Shown here: piece by piece, positions 45,653 through 55,097 of the stretch
Layout of the letters: every line of letters begins with the position of its first letter
Numbering within the stretch: position 1 is the stretch's first letter
From: Sphingobacterium bovisgrunnientis
GTDB taxonomy: Bacteria; Bacteroidota; Bacteroidia; Sphingobacteriales; Sphingobacteriaceae
NCBI RefSeq assembly: GCF_009829085.1
Contig: NZ_WUQY01000016.1
Coordinates: 19,103 to 83,102 of the forward strand
Length of the DNA: 64,000 bases
Direction of reading: 5' to 3'
Translations under genes and position numbers: made by a program
The notes under the pieces: model-generated
Told to the model about the DNA's origin: nothing
Database searches by the model: none
The model's input: only the letters and a program-made list of their open reading frames with translations

Positions 45653-47284
45653 TTACGCTAATAAACGAATTGGAGCTTCTAATAATCCTTTTAATGTTTG
45701 TAAGAACTGTGCTCCAGTTGCACCATCCACTACGCGGTGGTCACAACCCAATGTCAATTTCATTACATTACCTGGTACTACTGCACCGTTTTTCACTACA
45801 GGCACTTGTTGGATCGCACCTACAGATAGGATTGCACCATCAGGAGAATTGATAATTGAAGTAAATTCATCAATACCAAACATACCTAAGTTAGATACCG
45901 TAAATGTCGAACCTTCCCAATCTGCTGGAGTTAATTTTTTAGCTTTCGCTTTACCAGCGAAATCTTTAACCTCTGCTGAGATGTGTGATAATGATTTACC
46001 ATCTGCAAAACGTACAACAGGAACCAACAAGCCATCTTCTACCGCCATAGCAACACCGATGTTAGTATGTTGGTTGAATCTGATTTTGTCACCTTGCCAT
46101 GAAGAGTTTACGGCAGGATGTTGTTTCAATGAAACAGCAACAGCTTTGATAACTAAATCGTTGAAAGATACTTTCACTGGAGCTACCTCATTGATTTGAG
46201 CACGCGCAGCGATAGCATTATCCATATCGATACTTACAGTCAAGTAGAAGTGAGGTGCAGTAAACAATGACTCACCTAAGCGACGAGCAATTGTTTTACG
46301 CATTTGCGAAACACCAACCTCTGTATATTTTTCTTCGCCAACGAAAGTTGGTAAGCTAATAGTTTTAGTCTCAGATTTAGCTGCTTCTTGAGCTGGAGCA
46401 GGAGCTGATTTAGCCGCTGGAACAAAGTTCTCCACGTCTTTTTTCACAATACGACCACCATCAGCTGAACCTTTTACATCATTCAAGTTGATGCCTTTAT
46501 CTTTAGCAATTTTACGTGCCAAAGGAGAAGCTTTAACTCTTGAATCATCCGAAGATGAAGATGAAGTAGCCGCCGGAGCAGAAGTAGTAGATGCTTCAGG
46601 AGCTTTTTCTTCAGATTTCTCCTCAGTTTTTGGAACTGAAGATGATGCCGGTTGATTCAATAATGGCGTAATATCTGTTCCCGCAGGACCAACGATAGCG
46701 ATAATATCATTAACCTTCGCTGCTTCGCCAGCTTCAAGACCTACATACAACAATGTACCATCAGCGTATGCTGTTACTTCCATTGTCGCTTTATCAGTCT
46801 CTACATCTGCAATAGCATCGTCAGATTTGATTGTATCACCTACTTTGAAGTTCCATTGCGCGATAACACCTTCTTTCATCGTGTCACTCAACAAAGGCAT
46901 TGTTACAACAGTTACACCTAAATCTTCAGCTGTAACCGAAGGACCCGAAGATACTGGAGCAGAAGTTTCTTCTGCCTTAGCCTCAGACTTCTCTTCCTTA
47001 ACAGGAGCAGCTTCGCCACCGCTTAATAAGGCTTGGAAATCCTCACCTTCTTCGCCCAAGATTGCAATAATAGCATCAATTGCTACTGCTTCGCCATCTT
47101 TTGGACCTATATATAACAATGTACCTTCGTCATAAGACTCTAGATCCATTGTAGCTTTATCTGTTTCAACCTCTGCTAAAAGGTCGCCAGAGCTCACTTT
47201 ATCACCAATTTTTTTGTGCCATTTTGCGATTACACCCTCTGTCATGGTATCGCTCATTTTTGGCATTCTTACTACTTCAGCCAT
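45653..47284 (-). CDS. pdhC: Pyruvate dehydrogenase E2, dihydrolipoamide acetyltransferase
   Basis: A 543-residue multidomain E2. Two N-terminal lipoyl domains (about 1-80 and 125-205) each carry the lipoylated Lys in ETDKATM. Ala/Pro/Ser/Glu-rich linkers follow, then an E1/E3-binding domain (VKASPLARKIAKDKGINLND) and the catalytic acetyltransferase core (about 310-543) with the active-site motif CDHRVVDGATG. It transfers acetyl from the E1 thiamine adduct to CoA. It is 47 bases after pdhA. The E1 beta and E3 genes are not in this window. Confidence 0.96.
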   Translation of the reverse strand: MAEVVRMPKMSDTMTEGVIAKWHKKIGDKVSSGDLLAEVETDKATMDLESYDEGTLLYIGPKDGEAVAIDAIIAILGEEGEDFQALLSGGEAAPVKEEKSEAKAEETSAPVSSGPSVTAEDLGVTVVTMPLLSDTMKEGVIAQWNFKVGDTIKSDDAIADVETDKATMEVTAYADGTLLYVGLEAGEAAKVNDIIAIVGPAGTDITPLLNQPASSSVPKTEEKSEEKAPEASTTSAPAATSSSSSDDSRVKASPLARKIAKDKGINLNDVKGSADGGRIVKKDVENFVPAAKSAPAPAQEAAKSETKTISLPTFVGEEKYTEVGVSQMRKTIARRLGESLFTAPHFYLTVSIDMDNAIAARAQINEVAPVKVSFNDLVIKAVAVSLKQHPAVNSSWQGDKIRFNQHTNIGVAMAVEDGLLVPVVRFADGKSLSHISAEVKDFAGKAKAKKLTPADWEGSTFTVSNLGMFGIDEFTSIINSPDGAILSVGAIQQVPVVKNGAVVPGNVMKLTLGCDHRVVDGATGAQFLQTLKGLLEAPIRLLA

Positions 47285-47331
47285 GTATTATAGTAGATTA
47301 AATCTTTTATAAAAACCTTGAATTATTTGAA

Positions 47332-48327
47332 TTAGTCCATTACAAATGGATAGTCCTCTTGTACATAGATATCTTTGTACAATTCGTCAACTGAAGGATA
47401 AGGAGACTCTTCTGCAAATTTAACAGAATCATCAACCACTTTCTTAACTTCAGCCTCTACTTCCGCAAACCATGCTTCGTCAGCATATTTGTTCTCTAAA
47501 ATAGCCACTTTAGTTGCTAATAATGGATCTCTACCTTTGTACTCTTCTAATTCTTCTTTTGTACGGTATTTAGCAGGGTCAGACATAGAGTGACCTTTGT
47601 AACGGTAAGTACGAATTTCTAAGAATGTAGGTCCTTCACCTGCACGAGCACGTTGAACAGCTTCGTCCATCGCATTGTGTACAGCTACTGGATCCATACC
47701 ATCTACAGGAGCACATGGCATATCAAAACCTAAACCGATTTTATAAATATCCATCATGTTTGTCGTACGTTGTACAGAAGTACCCATTGCGTAACCATTG
47801 TTTTCACAAACAAAAATCACAGGCAATTTCCACAACATAGCCATGTTGAAAGTTTCATTCAATGCACCTTGACGCACAGCACCATCACCCATGAAACATA
47901 CATTCACATTGTCCGTACCTAAATACTTCTCAGCAAATGCTAAACCAGCACCTAATGGAATCTGACCACCCACGATACCGTGACCACCCATCATACCTTT
48001 TGACTTATCAAAAAAGTGCATTGATCCACCTTTACCTTTAGAACATCCTGTTGCTTTACCATAAAGTTCAGCCATACATGCATTTGCAGATACACCTTTC
48101 GCTAAAGCTTGAGCGTGATCTCTATATGATGTGATAAATGTGTCTTCAGGTCTTGTCGCTGATACAGTACCAGCTACAACAGCCTCTTGACCAATGTATA
48201 GATGACAGAATCCACGGATTTTTTGTTGTCCATAAAGTTGTCCTGCTTTCTCTTCAAATTTACGCATGAGTAGCATTGATTTATACCACTCTAGATATGT
48301 CTCTTTTGTTATAGGTGTTGAACTCAT
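47332..48327 (-). CDS. pdhA: Pyruvate dehydrogenase E1 component, alpha subunit
   Basis: A 331-residue thiamine-diphosphate enzyme subunit: RGFCHLYIGQEAVVAG, SYRDHAQALAKG, GKGGSMHFFDK, and the ThDP motif GDGAVRQGALNETFNMA ending near CENN. The phosphorylation-loop-like segment YRYKGHSMSDPAKYRTKEEL is present. It needs an E1 beta partner, which is not adjacent. The promoter -7 box lies 32 bases upstream. Confidence 0.96.
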   Translation of the reverse strand: MSSTPITKETYLEWYKSMLLMRKFEEKAGQLYGQQKIRGFCHLYIGQEAVVAGTVSATRPEDTFITSYRDHAQALAKGVSANACMAELYGKATGCSKGKGGSMHFFDKSKGMMGGHGIVGGQIPLGAGLAFAEKYLGTDNVNVCFMGDGAVRQGALNETFNMAMLWKLPVIFVCENNGYAMGTSVQRTTNMMDIYKIGLGFDMPCAPVDGMDPVAVHNAMDEAVQRARAGEGPTFLEIRTYRYKGHSMSDPAKYRTKEELEEYKGRDPLLATKVAILENKYADEAWFAEVEAEVKKVVDDSVKFAEESPYPSVDELYKDIYVQEDYPFVMD

Positions 48328-48358
48328 TTTAAAGTATTGTTTCTTACTTAACCGATTA

Positions 48359-48366
48359 CAAATCTA
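48359..48366 (-). promoter_or_regulatory. Promoter -7 box TAGATTTG of pdhA-pdhC
   Basis: On the minus strand TAGATTTG matches TAnnTTTG, 31 bases before the pdhA ATG. The -33 region shows no clear TTTG. Confidence 0.5.
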
Positions 48367-48444
48367 GTAATTTATATCGATAATTAGGACACTTTTAATT
48401 CCTGAATTAAGTAATTTTTGTCATAAATGGATAAAAAATCTAAC

Positions 48445-48486
48445 TTCAAATATTTTCTATCAATAAATTTTTAAAAAATATTTGAA
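48445..48486 (-). terminator. AT-rich inverted repeat after hisS
   Basis: TTCAAATATTTT and AAAATATTTGAA (12 bp, 18-base loop) lie 12 bases past the hisS stop. On the minus strand GTTAGATTTTTTATC follows, so it is a plausible, weak terminator. Confidence 0.5.
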
Positions 48487-48497
48487 GCCAACATCTG

Positions 48498-49880
48498 CTA
48501 GGAACTTAATTGTTTAATCAAATCCTGTACTGTAATTTTTACTTGCTCACCAGAATCCATATTTTTCAAACTCAGAAGTCCAGACTCTTTCTCTTCATCC
48601 CCAATCAACAATACAAATGGAATTCGTTTCGCATCCGCATAACTCATTTGCTTTTTCAACTTAGCAGCAGTTGGATACAATTCTGATGCAATACCTGCTT
48701 GACGCAATGAAGCCAATAATGGCAGCGTAAATGACTCTATCGATTTATCAAAATTTATTATCAGCACTTTGGTATTCGTAGAGTTAGATTCAGGATACAA
48801 TTTTAATTCTTCCAACACATCATAGATGCGATCTGCCCCAAAAGAAACACCGACACCAGTCAAACCTTTCAAGCCAAACATACCCGTCAAATCGTCGTAA
48901 CGACCACCACCTCCGATGCTCCCCATAGCAACTTCATTGGTTTTCACTTCGAAAATACAGCCCGTATAATAATTTAGACCACGAGCTAACGTGATATCTA
49001 CTTCTACGAATTGTGATAAAACTTGATCGTTCGTAAAAGCTTTTACATAAGAAAATACTTCTTCGATTTCTTGAATGCCCTTTAATCCAGTTTCCGAATT
49101 AGCAAGAACAGTTTTTAATTGCGAAAGCTTTTCTTCATTCGAACCTTGCAATTCAATGATAGGCTTCAATGTTTCAAAATCTTCATTGATAAATCCTCTT
49201 TCTAACAATTCTTTATTAACGCCATCCAAACCAATTTTATCCAACTTATCTATAGCTACTGTCATATCAACGATAAGTTCAGGTTTACCAATGATCTCTG
49301 CTATACCTGTTAAAATTTTACGATTATTGATTTTAATTGTAAAATCTTTCAATCCCAAAGCCAATAAAGCTTCTTGATAAATCAAGATAAATTCTGCTTC
49401 ATTCAACAAACTTTCTGACCCCACGACGTCCACATCACACTGATAGAATTCACGATAACGACCTCTTTGCGGACGATCAGCGCGCCATACCGGTTGAATT
49501 TGAAAGCGTTTAAATGGTAAAGCAATATCGTTTTGATGCATAACGACATACCTCGCGAAAGGAACAGTCAAATCGTAGCGAAGTGCTTTTTCGGAAATAT
49601 GAGGTATTAATTTATTGGAATTTCGCTCTGCTAGTTTTTCATCGGAAACCTTAGACAAATAATCTCCGGAATTTAGGATTTTAAAAATCAATTTATCCCC
49701 TTCATCACCGTATTTACCTGTAAGTGTAGAAAGATTTTCGAAGGAAGGAGTTTGGATTTCATTATACCCAAACTTTTTGAAAACTGTTTTGAGCGTATTG
49801 AATATATAATTTCTTTTCTCCATTTCAGCAGGAGAAAAATCACGTGTACCTTTTGCCAATGATGGTTTAATTGCTGCCAT
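48498..49880 (-). CDS. hisS: Histidyl-tRNA synthetase
   Basis: A 460-residue class II synthetase: [20 protein letters not shown] at the start, [13 protein letters not shown], motif 2 [20 protein letters not shown], and the histidine-specific [15 protein letters not shown], with motif 3 in [11 protein letters not shown]. The C-terminal anticodon-binding domain covers about 370-460. I start at ATG 49880; an in-frame start 20 residues upstream would run across the promoter box. The -7 box TACCTTTG ends 4 bases before this ATG. Confidence 0.97.
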   Translation of the reverse strand: MAAIKPSLAKGTRDFSPAEMEKRNYIFNTLKTVFKKFGYNEIQTPSFENLSTLTGKYGDEGDKLIFKILNSGDYLSKVSDEKLAERNSNKLIPHISEKALRYDLTVPFARYVVMHQNDIALPFKRFQIQPVWRADRPQRGRYREFYQCDVDVVGSESLLNEAEFILIYQEALLALGLKDFTIKINNRKILTGIAEIIGKPELIVDMTVAIDKLDKIGLDGVNKELLERGFINEDFETLKPIIELQGSNEEKLSQLKTVLANSETGLKGIQEIEEVFSYVKAFTNDQVLSQFVEVDITLARGLNYYTGCIFEVKTNEVAMGSIGGGGRYDDLTGMFGLKGLTGVGVSFGADRIYDVLEELKLYPESNSTNTKVLIINFDKSIESFTLPLLASLRQAGIASELYPTAAKLKKQMSYADAKRIPFVLLIGDEEKESGLLSLKNMDSGEQVKITVQDLIKQLSS

Positions 49881-49884
49881 ACTG

Positions 49885-49892
49885 CAAAGGTA
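49885..49892 (-). promoter_or_regulatory. Promoter -7 box TACCTTTG of hisS, next to the start codon
   Basis: On the minus strand TACCTTTG is separated from the hisS ATG by CAGT only, which predicts a leaderless transcript. A -33 element at the usual distance is not obvious. Confidence 0.5.
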
Positions 49893-49947
49893 AGATATCA
49901 AAGCGAATATGAAATAATCAAGCGAAAGAATATCGCTCAAAGTGAGG

Positions 49948-50676
49948 TTACAAAATCTTTAAGTAGTCACAAGCTTTTTCAGCAGCTAGTTTTTCAGCAC
50001 TTTTCTTATTGAAATCACGACCTAAGCCACAGACCTCCCCACTTACTACAACTTCAATACTGAACATTTTAGCTGATTCACCTTCAGGATTTTCAATAAG
50101 ATTGAAAACAACCTCTTTCCCTTCTTGCTGACACCACTCTATCAAGCGACTTTTAAAGTTAGATTCGGTGATTTCTAGTGTTTCGATATCGACATGTGGT
50201 TCAATAATTCGAGTCAATAAAAACTCTTTGGTAAACATGTAGCCTTTATCCAGATAAATTGCACCTACAACAGCCTCAAAAGCATCACCTAAAAGAGATC
50301 CTTGCTTTGTGGGATACGATATCATACGCGAATCGTATTGAATCAATTGGTCAAAGCCCAATTTGCGAGAAAGTTGGTTTAAATTGGCACGAGACACAAT
50401 TTTGGAACGCATCTCTGTCAAAAAGCCTTCGCCTTTGTAAGGATACAATTTGAATAGCAATTCTGCAATCACTGAACCAAGCACAGCATCACCCAAAAAT
50501 TCAAGACGCTCGTTGCTATTTTTGACACCTTCTTTGATCGGAACAGCCACAGATTTATGACGGAAAGCCATTTGATATAACTTCACATTACCAGGTACAA
50601 ATCCCAGTATATTTTTGAGCTTTTTATAATAAGCTCTATTACGCGAAAAATATAATTTATATATCTGCAATGACAT
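49948..50676 (-). CDS. rnc: Ribonuclease III
   Basis: A 242-residue double-strand RNA endonuclease. The catalytic domain (about 20-165) carries the signature [20 protein letters not shown] and the downstream acidic [14 protein letters not shown]. The dsRNA-binding domain (about 170-240) begins [20 protein letters not shown] and ends [18 protein letters not shown]. It processes rRNA precursors and structured mRNAs, possibly including hairpins of the ribosomal operon. It lies after the fabF terminator. Confidence 0.96.
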   Translation of the reverse strand: MSLQIYKLYFSRNRAYYKKLKNILGFVPGNVKLYQMAFRHKSVAVPIKEGVKNSNERLEFLGDAVLGSVIAELLFKLYPYKGEGFLTEMRSKIVSRANLNQLSRKLGFDQLIQYDSRMISYPTKQGSLLGDAFEAVVGAIYLDKGYMFTKEFLLTRIIEPHVDIETLEITESNFKSRLIEWCQQEGKEVVFNLIENPEGESAKMFSIEVVVSGEVCGLGRDFNKKSAEKLAAEKACDYLKIL

Positions 50677-50700
50677 TTTCCAACTGCTAAAAAGTAGAAA

Positions 50701-50730
50701 TAGGTAGTTTAATTTATTTTAAACTACCTA
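50701..50730 (-). terminator. Terminator after fabF
   Basis: TAGGTAGTTTA pairs with TAAACTACCTA (11 bp, eight-base loop) 24 bases past the fabF stop and 24 bases before the rnc start, followed by a T-rich stretch. Confidence 0.6.
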
Positions 50731-50754
50731 TCAACTTTTTTATCTTATTCAATA

Positions 50755-52008
50755 CTAACCTTTATACTTTTTGAAGATTACAGTAGCATTATGCCCACCG
50801 AAACCAAAAGTATTACTCAAAGCGGCTTTTACTTCACGCTTCTGAGCGGTATTAAATGTGAAATTCAAATTGTTATCTATTTCAGGATCATCTGTAAAAT
50901 GATTAATCGTCGGAGGGACAATATCATTTTTAACAGCTAATATAGAAGCGATAGCTTCTACAGCACCTGCTGCTCCCAACAAGTGACCTGTCATAGATTT
51001 GGTAGAACTGATGTTTAATTTGTAAGCGTGCTCGCCGAATAAATCAACGATCGCTTTTGTTTCACTGATATCCCCTACTGGTGTAGAAGTCCCATGCACA
51101 TTGATGTAATCAATGTCTGAAAACTGCATTTCTGCATCATTGACAGCCATAGTCATTGCTAACTTAGCGCCCAATCCTTCAGGATGTGATGCTGTAATAT
51201 GATGCGCATCAGCACTCATACCACCACCTACAATCTCCGCATAGATCTTAGCTCCACGAGCTAAAGCATGATCTAAACTTTCTAAGACAATAGCTCCTGA
51301 ACCTTCACCAGATACAAATCCATCACGATCTTTATCAAAAGGACGTGACGCCGTTTTCGGGTCGTCATTTCGTGTTGATAAGGCGTGCATTGCGTTGAAA
51401 CCACCAATTCCAGCTTCGTTTACCGTAGCTTCAGAACCACCTGTAATGATTATATCAGCTCTACCCATACGAATATAAGTAAAGGCATCAATCATTGCAT
51501 TCGTTGCTGAGGCACACGCCGACACAGCTGAAAAATTTGGCCCACGCAAACCATGACGCATAGAAATGTGTCCTGGCGCAATATCAATAAGCATTTTAGG
51601 AATAAAGAATGGGTTGAAACGAGGTGTCCCATCTCCTTTGGAAAAAGAAAAAATCTCTTCTGTAAAAGTAGTTAATCCTCCAATACCCGCTCCCCAAATA
51701 ACACCAATACGGTTTCTGTCCAATTTATCAAAATCCAATTCTGCATCTTTTACGGCTTCATCAGTAGAAGCAATAGCATATTGCACAAAAGGATCCACCT
51801 TGCGCGCTTCTTTTCGATCCATATATTGAAGTGGATCAAAATTCTTAACCTCGCAGGCGAATTGTGTTTTAAATTTAGACGCATCAAAATGCGTAATAGG
51901 AGCAGCACCACTTACACCATTAACTAACGATTCCCAAAATTCAGAAACCGTATTACCTATTGGTGTAAGTGCGCCTAATCCTGTTACAACTACTCTCTTA
52001 AGCTCCAT
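50755..52008 (-). CDS. fabF: 3-oxoacyl-[acyl-carrier-protein] synthase II
   Basis: A 417-residue condensing enzyme of fatty-acid elongation. The active-site Cys165 is in VSACASATNAM, the two His in INVHGTSTPVGD and STKSMTGHLLGAAGAVEA, with TGLGALTPIGN at the N-terminus and NTFGFGGHNATVIF at the C-terminus. It extends acyl-ACP with malonyl-ACP. It follows acpP by 27 bases, the usual pair. Confidence 0.97.
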   Translation of the reverse strand: MELKRVVVTGLGALTPIGNTVSEFWESLVNGVSGAAPITHFDASKFKTQFACEVKNFDPLQYMDRKEARKVDPFVQYAIASTDEAVKDAELDFDKLDRNRIGVIWGAGIGGLTTFTEEIFSFSKGDGTPRFNPFFIPKMLIDIAPGHISMRHGLRGPNFSAVSACASATNAMIDAFTYIRMGRADIIITGGSEATVNEAGIGGFNAMHALSTRNDDPKTASRPFDKDRDGFVSGEGSGAIVLESLDHALARGAKIYAEIVGGGMSADAHHITASHPEGLGAKLAMTMAVNDAEMQFSDIDYINVHGTSTPVGDISETKAIVDLFGEHAYKLNISSTKSMTGHLLGAAGAVEAIASILAVKNDIVPPTINHFTDDPEIDNNLNFTFNTAQKREVKAALSNTFGFGGHNATVIFKKYKG

Positions 52009-52035
52009 TTATTATGTTTGGCCTAATAAAATTAG

Positions 52036-52272
52036 TTAGTTAACGTTTTTCTCTAAGTAAGCAACTGCTTCACCAACTGTGCCGATGTTTTCAGCTTGGT
52101 CATCAGGAATTGCTACGTTAAATTCTTTTTCGAACTCCATGATCAACTCAACTGTATCAAGTGAGTCTGCACCTAAATCATTCGTGAAAGAAGCTTCTGG
52201 TGTTACTTCATTTTCATCTACACCTAACTTTTCAACGATAATTGCTTTTACTCTTGATGCGATATCTGACAT
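52036..52272 (-). CDS. acpP: Acyl carrier protein
   Basis: A 78-residue acidic four-helix protein. The phosphopantetheine site is Ser37 in [14 protein letters not shown]. The ATG at 52272 gives the standard [17 protein letters not shown]; the 12-residue longer frame is not ACP-like. It carries growing acyl chains and is first in the acpP-fabF operon. Confidence 0.97.
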   Translation of the reverse strand: MSDIASRVKAIIVEKLGVDENEVTPEASFTNDLGADSLDTVELIMEFEKEFNVAIPDDQAENIGTVGEAVAYLEKNVN

Positions 52273-52305
52273 GATTAAATAGTTTAATTGTTTAATAAAT
52301 CTGTG

Positions 52306-52336
52306 CAAAGAAAAATAAATTTACTCATATATCAAA
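52306..52336 (-). promoter_or_regulatory. Promoter of acpP-fabF
   Basis: On the minus strand TTTG (52333-52336), 19 bases, TTTCTTTG (52306-52313), a near match (first two bases of the -7 box are TT instead of TA). The leader would be about 30 bases. Confidence 0.5.
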
Positions 52337-52541
52337 CCTTTTTGATATTTAGGTACAAAATAAAACATCAAACGTCCGCTAAAGTACCCAGTCCCATTAC
52401 TTCGGAATTGAATAAATATTTATATTCAATTATACTAATTCCAACAAGCAATTACAAAAAAAGTTCACATTTTAAGAGCTAAATTATTTAATGCGTATTA
52501 ATTATTGTAATTTCGTATTAAATTAAATTTTAGGCTAGATT

Positions 52542-53039
52542 TTGAACAAAGTAACTTTTAAACTCGATCTTGATTTCGACTTAGAGCTAGATTTTACTTT
52601 AATAGGTATTAGCTCATCTTTAAGAGATTATAGACTTTGCCACTTCATAAATAAGCATACAGGATTGCATTTCCAATTTGGAAAAGAATCCCCTATCGAT
52701 CACAATGGAAATATCAAATCTAAGCCACAAGAAGAATTAGATTATCATATCATTACAGAGAAAAATAAGTCTAAAACTTCAACACACAGCTTTCCAATGT
52801 ATCGATATTGTTGCGAAAGTTTTGAGTATGAATATTACATTATCAACAATAAGAGTCTCGAAAATGGCGTTCTAATTCCAGAATTGGCTAGTTTTGATTA
52901 TTTCATGTTGATCAAGCATTACATTGACATAGAAGATTTAAATAAGTTAATTGACAACTTAAAATCAATCAATGAAATAATGTTGGTAAAAGAAATTGAA
53001 CCAACTTCATTGAAATCTAAAGAAAATCTAATATTTTAG
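52542..53039 (+). CDS. IPExxxVDY family protein
   Basis: A 165-residue cytoplasmic protein. The family motif is present as IPELASFDY (Phe for Val), at about residues 114-122, following SFEYEYYIINNKS and before FMLIKHYID. The start is a TTG at 52542; a TAG lies two codons upstream in frame and no ATG is available near it. IPExxxVDY proteins occur in Bacteroidota, commonly next to pyruvate kinase as here, and have no known function. pyk follows 125 bases downstream on the same strand. Confidence 0.8.
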   Translation: MNKVTFKLDLDFDLELDFTLIGISSSLRDYRLCHFINKHTGLHFQFGKESPIDHNGNIKSKPQEELDYHIITEKNKSKTSTHSFPMYRYCCESFEYEYYIINNKSLENGVLIPELASFDYFMLIKHYIDIEDLNKLIDNLKSINEIMLVKEIEPTSLKSKENLIF

Positions 53040-53164
53040 CAAACTCTTAACAAAGTGTACTATTTACACTTTGAAAAAAGATATATAATTATGCCTAAAT
53101 ATTACATCCGGTCTGTACAATTAAAAAGATCTGGGTGTTATTTGTAATAAAGAATAAAACTCAA

Positions 53165-54595
53165 ATGAAGAAAATTCAAAAAAGAACGAAAATAGTCGCA
53201 ACGTTAGGCCCTGCATCAGCACAAAAAGAGGTATTAACTCAACTGATTGCTAAAGGTGTAGATGTGTGCAGACTAAACTTTTCGCATGGTAGTCAAGAAG
53301 ACCATTTAAAAGTAATCAACACGATCAAAGAGATCAACGCAGAACACCCATTTCATGTTGCTATCTTAGCCGATCTTCAAGGTCCAAAAATTCGTATTGG
53401 AAAAATGAAAGAAGGCGGTGCTATTCTTGTTAATGGCACACAGATTGAAATGACTACACAAGAGTTGATTGGTGATGAAAAAAGAGTATACATCACGTAT
53501 GAAAACTTCCCTAACGACGTAAAAGAAGACGAAATTATATTATTAGACGATGGTAAATTGCAATTGCGTGTACTTTCGACAAACCATAAAGATTCTGTAA
53601 TCTGTGAAGTAGTTCACGGTGGCATTTTAACTTCTCGTAAAGGTGTAAACCTTCCAAATACAAAAGTTTCTATCCCTTCATTGACAGAAGAAGATTTAGA
53701 CAATTTAAATTTTGCATTAGATCACGGCGCAGACTGGATTGCGATGTCATTCGTACGTTCAGCAGAGGATATCGTTCAGTGTAAAGAAATCATTGCAGCT
53801 AAAGGCAGTCATGCTAAAGTAATCGCGAAAATCGAGAAACCTGAAGCTATTGATAACATTGATGCTATTATCGAAGCTACTGACGCTATCATGGTGGCAC
53901 GTGGTGACTTGGGCGTAGAGATGCCAATGGAAGAAGTACCAGGTTTGCAAAAAATTATTGTTCAAAAATGTCGCAACTTGTCTAAACCAGTAATCATCGC
54001 TACACAAATGTTGGAGAGTATGATTACGACGCCACGTCCTACACGTGCGGAGGTGAATGACGTTGCAAACTCGGTATTAGATGGTGCTGATGCGGTAATG
54101 TTGAGCGGTGAAACTTCTGTTGGTGAATTTCCCGAAATCGTTATCGAAACAATGGCGAAAATCATTACGCATGTAGAATCCACTTCTTATCCGTATTACA
54201 GCGCGAGAAATGATGCTGCAAACCCAGAAACTGTTATTCAAGATTCAATCTGTGGTTCATCTATTTTCTTAGCAGAAAAAACGAAAGCTTCAGCTATTGT
54301 TGTTATGACATCGTCAGGTTACACAGCACTTGAAACTTCAAGCTACCGTCCTAATGCGAATATTTATGTATTTACTGGTAATACACAATTATTAAATCAA
54401 TTGAGCTTAGTATGGGGCGTTAGTACATTCATTTACGAAAAATTCGAGAGTACAGATGGTACAATCCAAGATGTAAATGAATTATTAAGTCAAAATCAAT
54501 TGGTTGATCCAGGACAGATAGTAATTAATACAGCTTCAACGCCTTTACATAAAAAAGGAAAAACGAACACAATCCGCGTTTCTGTGGTTCAATAA
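53165..54595 (+). CDS. pyk: Pyruvate kinase
   Basis: A 476-residue enzyme converting phosphoenolpyruvate and ADP to pyruvate and ATP. Signatures are TKIVATLGPASAQKEVLTQL, VCRLNFSHGS, LADLQGPKIRIG, the K-containing active-site strand AKVIAKIEKPEAIDNIDAII, MVARGDLGVEMPMEEVPGLQ and ATQMLESMITTPRPTRAEVN. The C-terminal regulatory domain covers about 355-476. The start chosen is ATG 53165, which gives the usual MKKIQKRTKIVATLGP. Confidence 0.97.
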   Translation: MKKIQKRTKIVATLGPASAQKEVLTQLIAKGVDVCRLNFSHGSQEDHLKVINTIKEINAEHPFHVAILADLQGPKIRIGKMKEGGAILVNGTQIEMTTQELIGDEKRVYITYENFPNDVKEDEIILLDDGKLQLRVLSTNHKDSVICEVVHGGILTSRKGVNLPNTKVSIPSLTEEDLDNLNFALDHGADWIAMSFVRSAEDIVQCKEIIAAKGSHAKVIAKIEKPEAIDNIDAIIEATDAIMVARGDLGVEMPMEEVPGLQKIIVQKCRNLSKPVIIATQMLESMITTPRPTRAEVNDVANSVLDGADAVMLSGETSVGEFPEIVIETMAKIITHVESTSYPYYSARNDAANPETVIQDSICGSSIFLAEKTKASAIVVMTSSGYTALETSSYRPNANIYVFTGNTQLLNQLSLVWGVSTFIYEKFESTDGTIQDVNELLSQNQLVDPGQIVINTASTPLHKKGKTNTIRVSVVQ

Positions 54596-54600
54596 TATAC

Positions 54601-54628
54601 AAATGGCGAGATAAATATCTCGCCATTT
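54601..54628. terminator. Bidirectional terminator between pyk and the small secreted protein gene
   Basis: AAATGGCGAGATA pairs perfectly with TATCTCGCCATTT (13 bp, two-base loop plus), followed by TATTTTTT. Its right arm touches the stop codon of the convergent gene. Confidence 0.85.
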
Positions 54629-54987
54629 TATTTTTTCTCTTTGCCTAGAATTTTTAATGAATCTGGCTGACCTTTTAAATCTATCTTATCTAAATTCTCT
54701 GTACCAGGCATCGGAGCCAGACCTTTTCCATTTAATTTCTTCACAGGCATAGTATAGGACTCTCCATCTTTCTTAGTATACACATTCGGAATAGCGACGG
54801 AATTATCACCCTTTTGAATATAGGAATCCAAATTCACAGGTTTTCTCTTTTGTAATGAATCTTGCAGCGGCAAATCGATATTGGGCAATGAAAATCTTTT
54901 ATATTTTGTTTCCTTACCTTTATCTTGCGCGTAAGCAAAAGAGCAATAAAATCCGACCATTGAAAAAACTAAAAAGAATGCTTTCAT
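54628..54987 (-). CDS. Small secreted protein of unknown function
   Basis: A 119-residue protein with a signal peptide (cleavage near residue 20, AYAQ) and a mature part rich in Lys, Asp and Pro with no clear fold (RFSLPNIDLPLQDSLQKRKP, then NVYTKKDGESYTMPVKKLNG). I do not recognise a family. It is convergent with pyk. The regular composition and codon use support a real gene. Confidence 0.6.
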   Translation of the reverse strand: MKAFFLVFSMVGFYCSFAYAQDKGKETKYKRFSLPNIDLPLQDSLQKRKPVNLDSYIQKGDNSVAIPNVYTKKDGESYTMPVKKLNGKGLAPMPGTENLDKIDLKGQPDSLKILGKEKK

Positions 54988-55083
54988 AAACTTATTGGTT
55001 ATTAATCAATTAAAGTTATCAATTAATGATTACGCATTCAAGTTAAAATCTGTTAAATGAGGCAATTAACACATAATCATTGT

Positions 55084-55091
55084 TATTTTTG
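55084..55091 (+). promoter_or_regulatory. Promoter -7 box TATTTTTG of the histidine kinase gene
   Basis: TATTTTTG matches TAnnTTTG and ends 6 bases before the kinase ATG at 55098. The predicted transcript is leaderless or begins with the two-codon ORF ATG-GAA-TGA that overlaps the kinase start. Confidence 0.5.
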
Positions 55092-55097
55092 TATGGA

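Noticed and set aside
45621..46199. 192-codon ORF antisense to pdhC
   Set aside because: Shadow ORF of the E2 catalytic domain; no motif.
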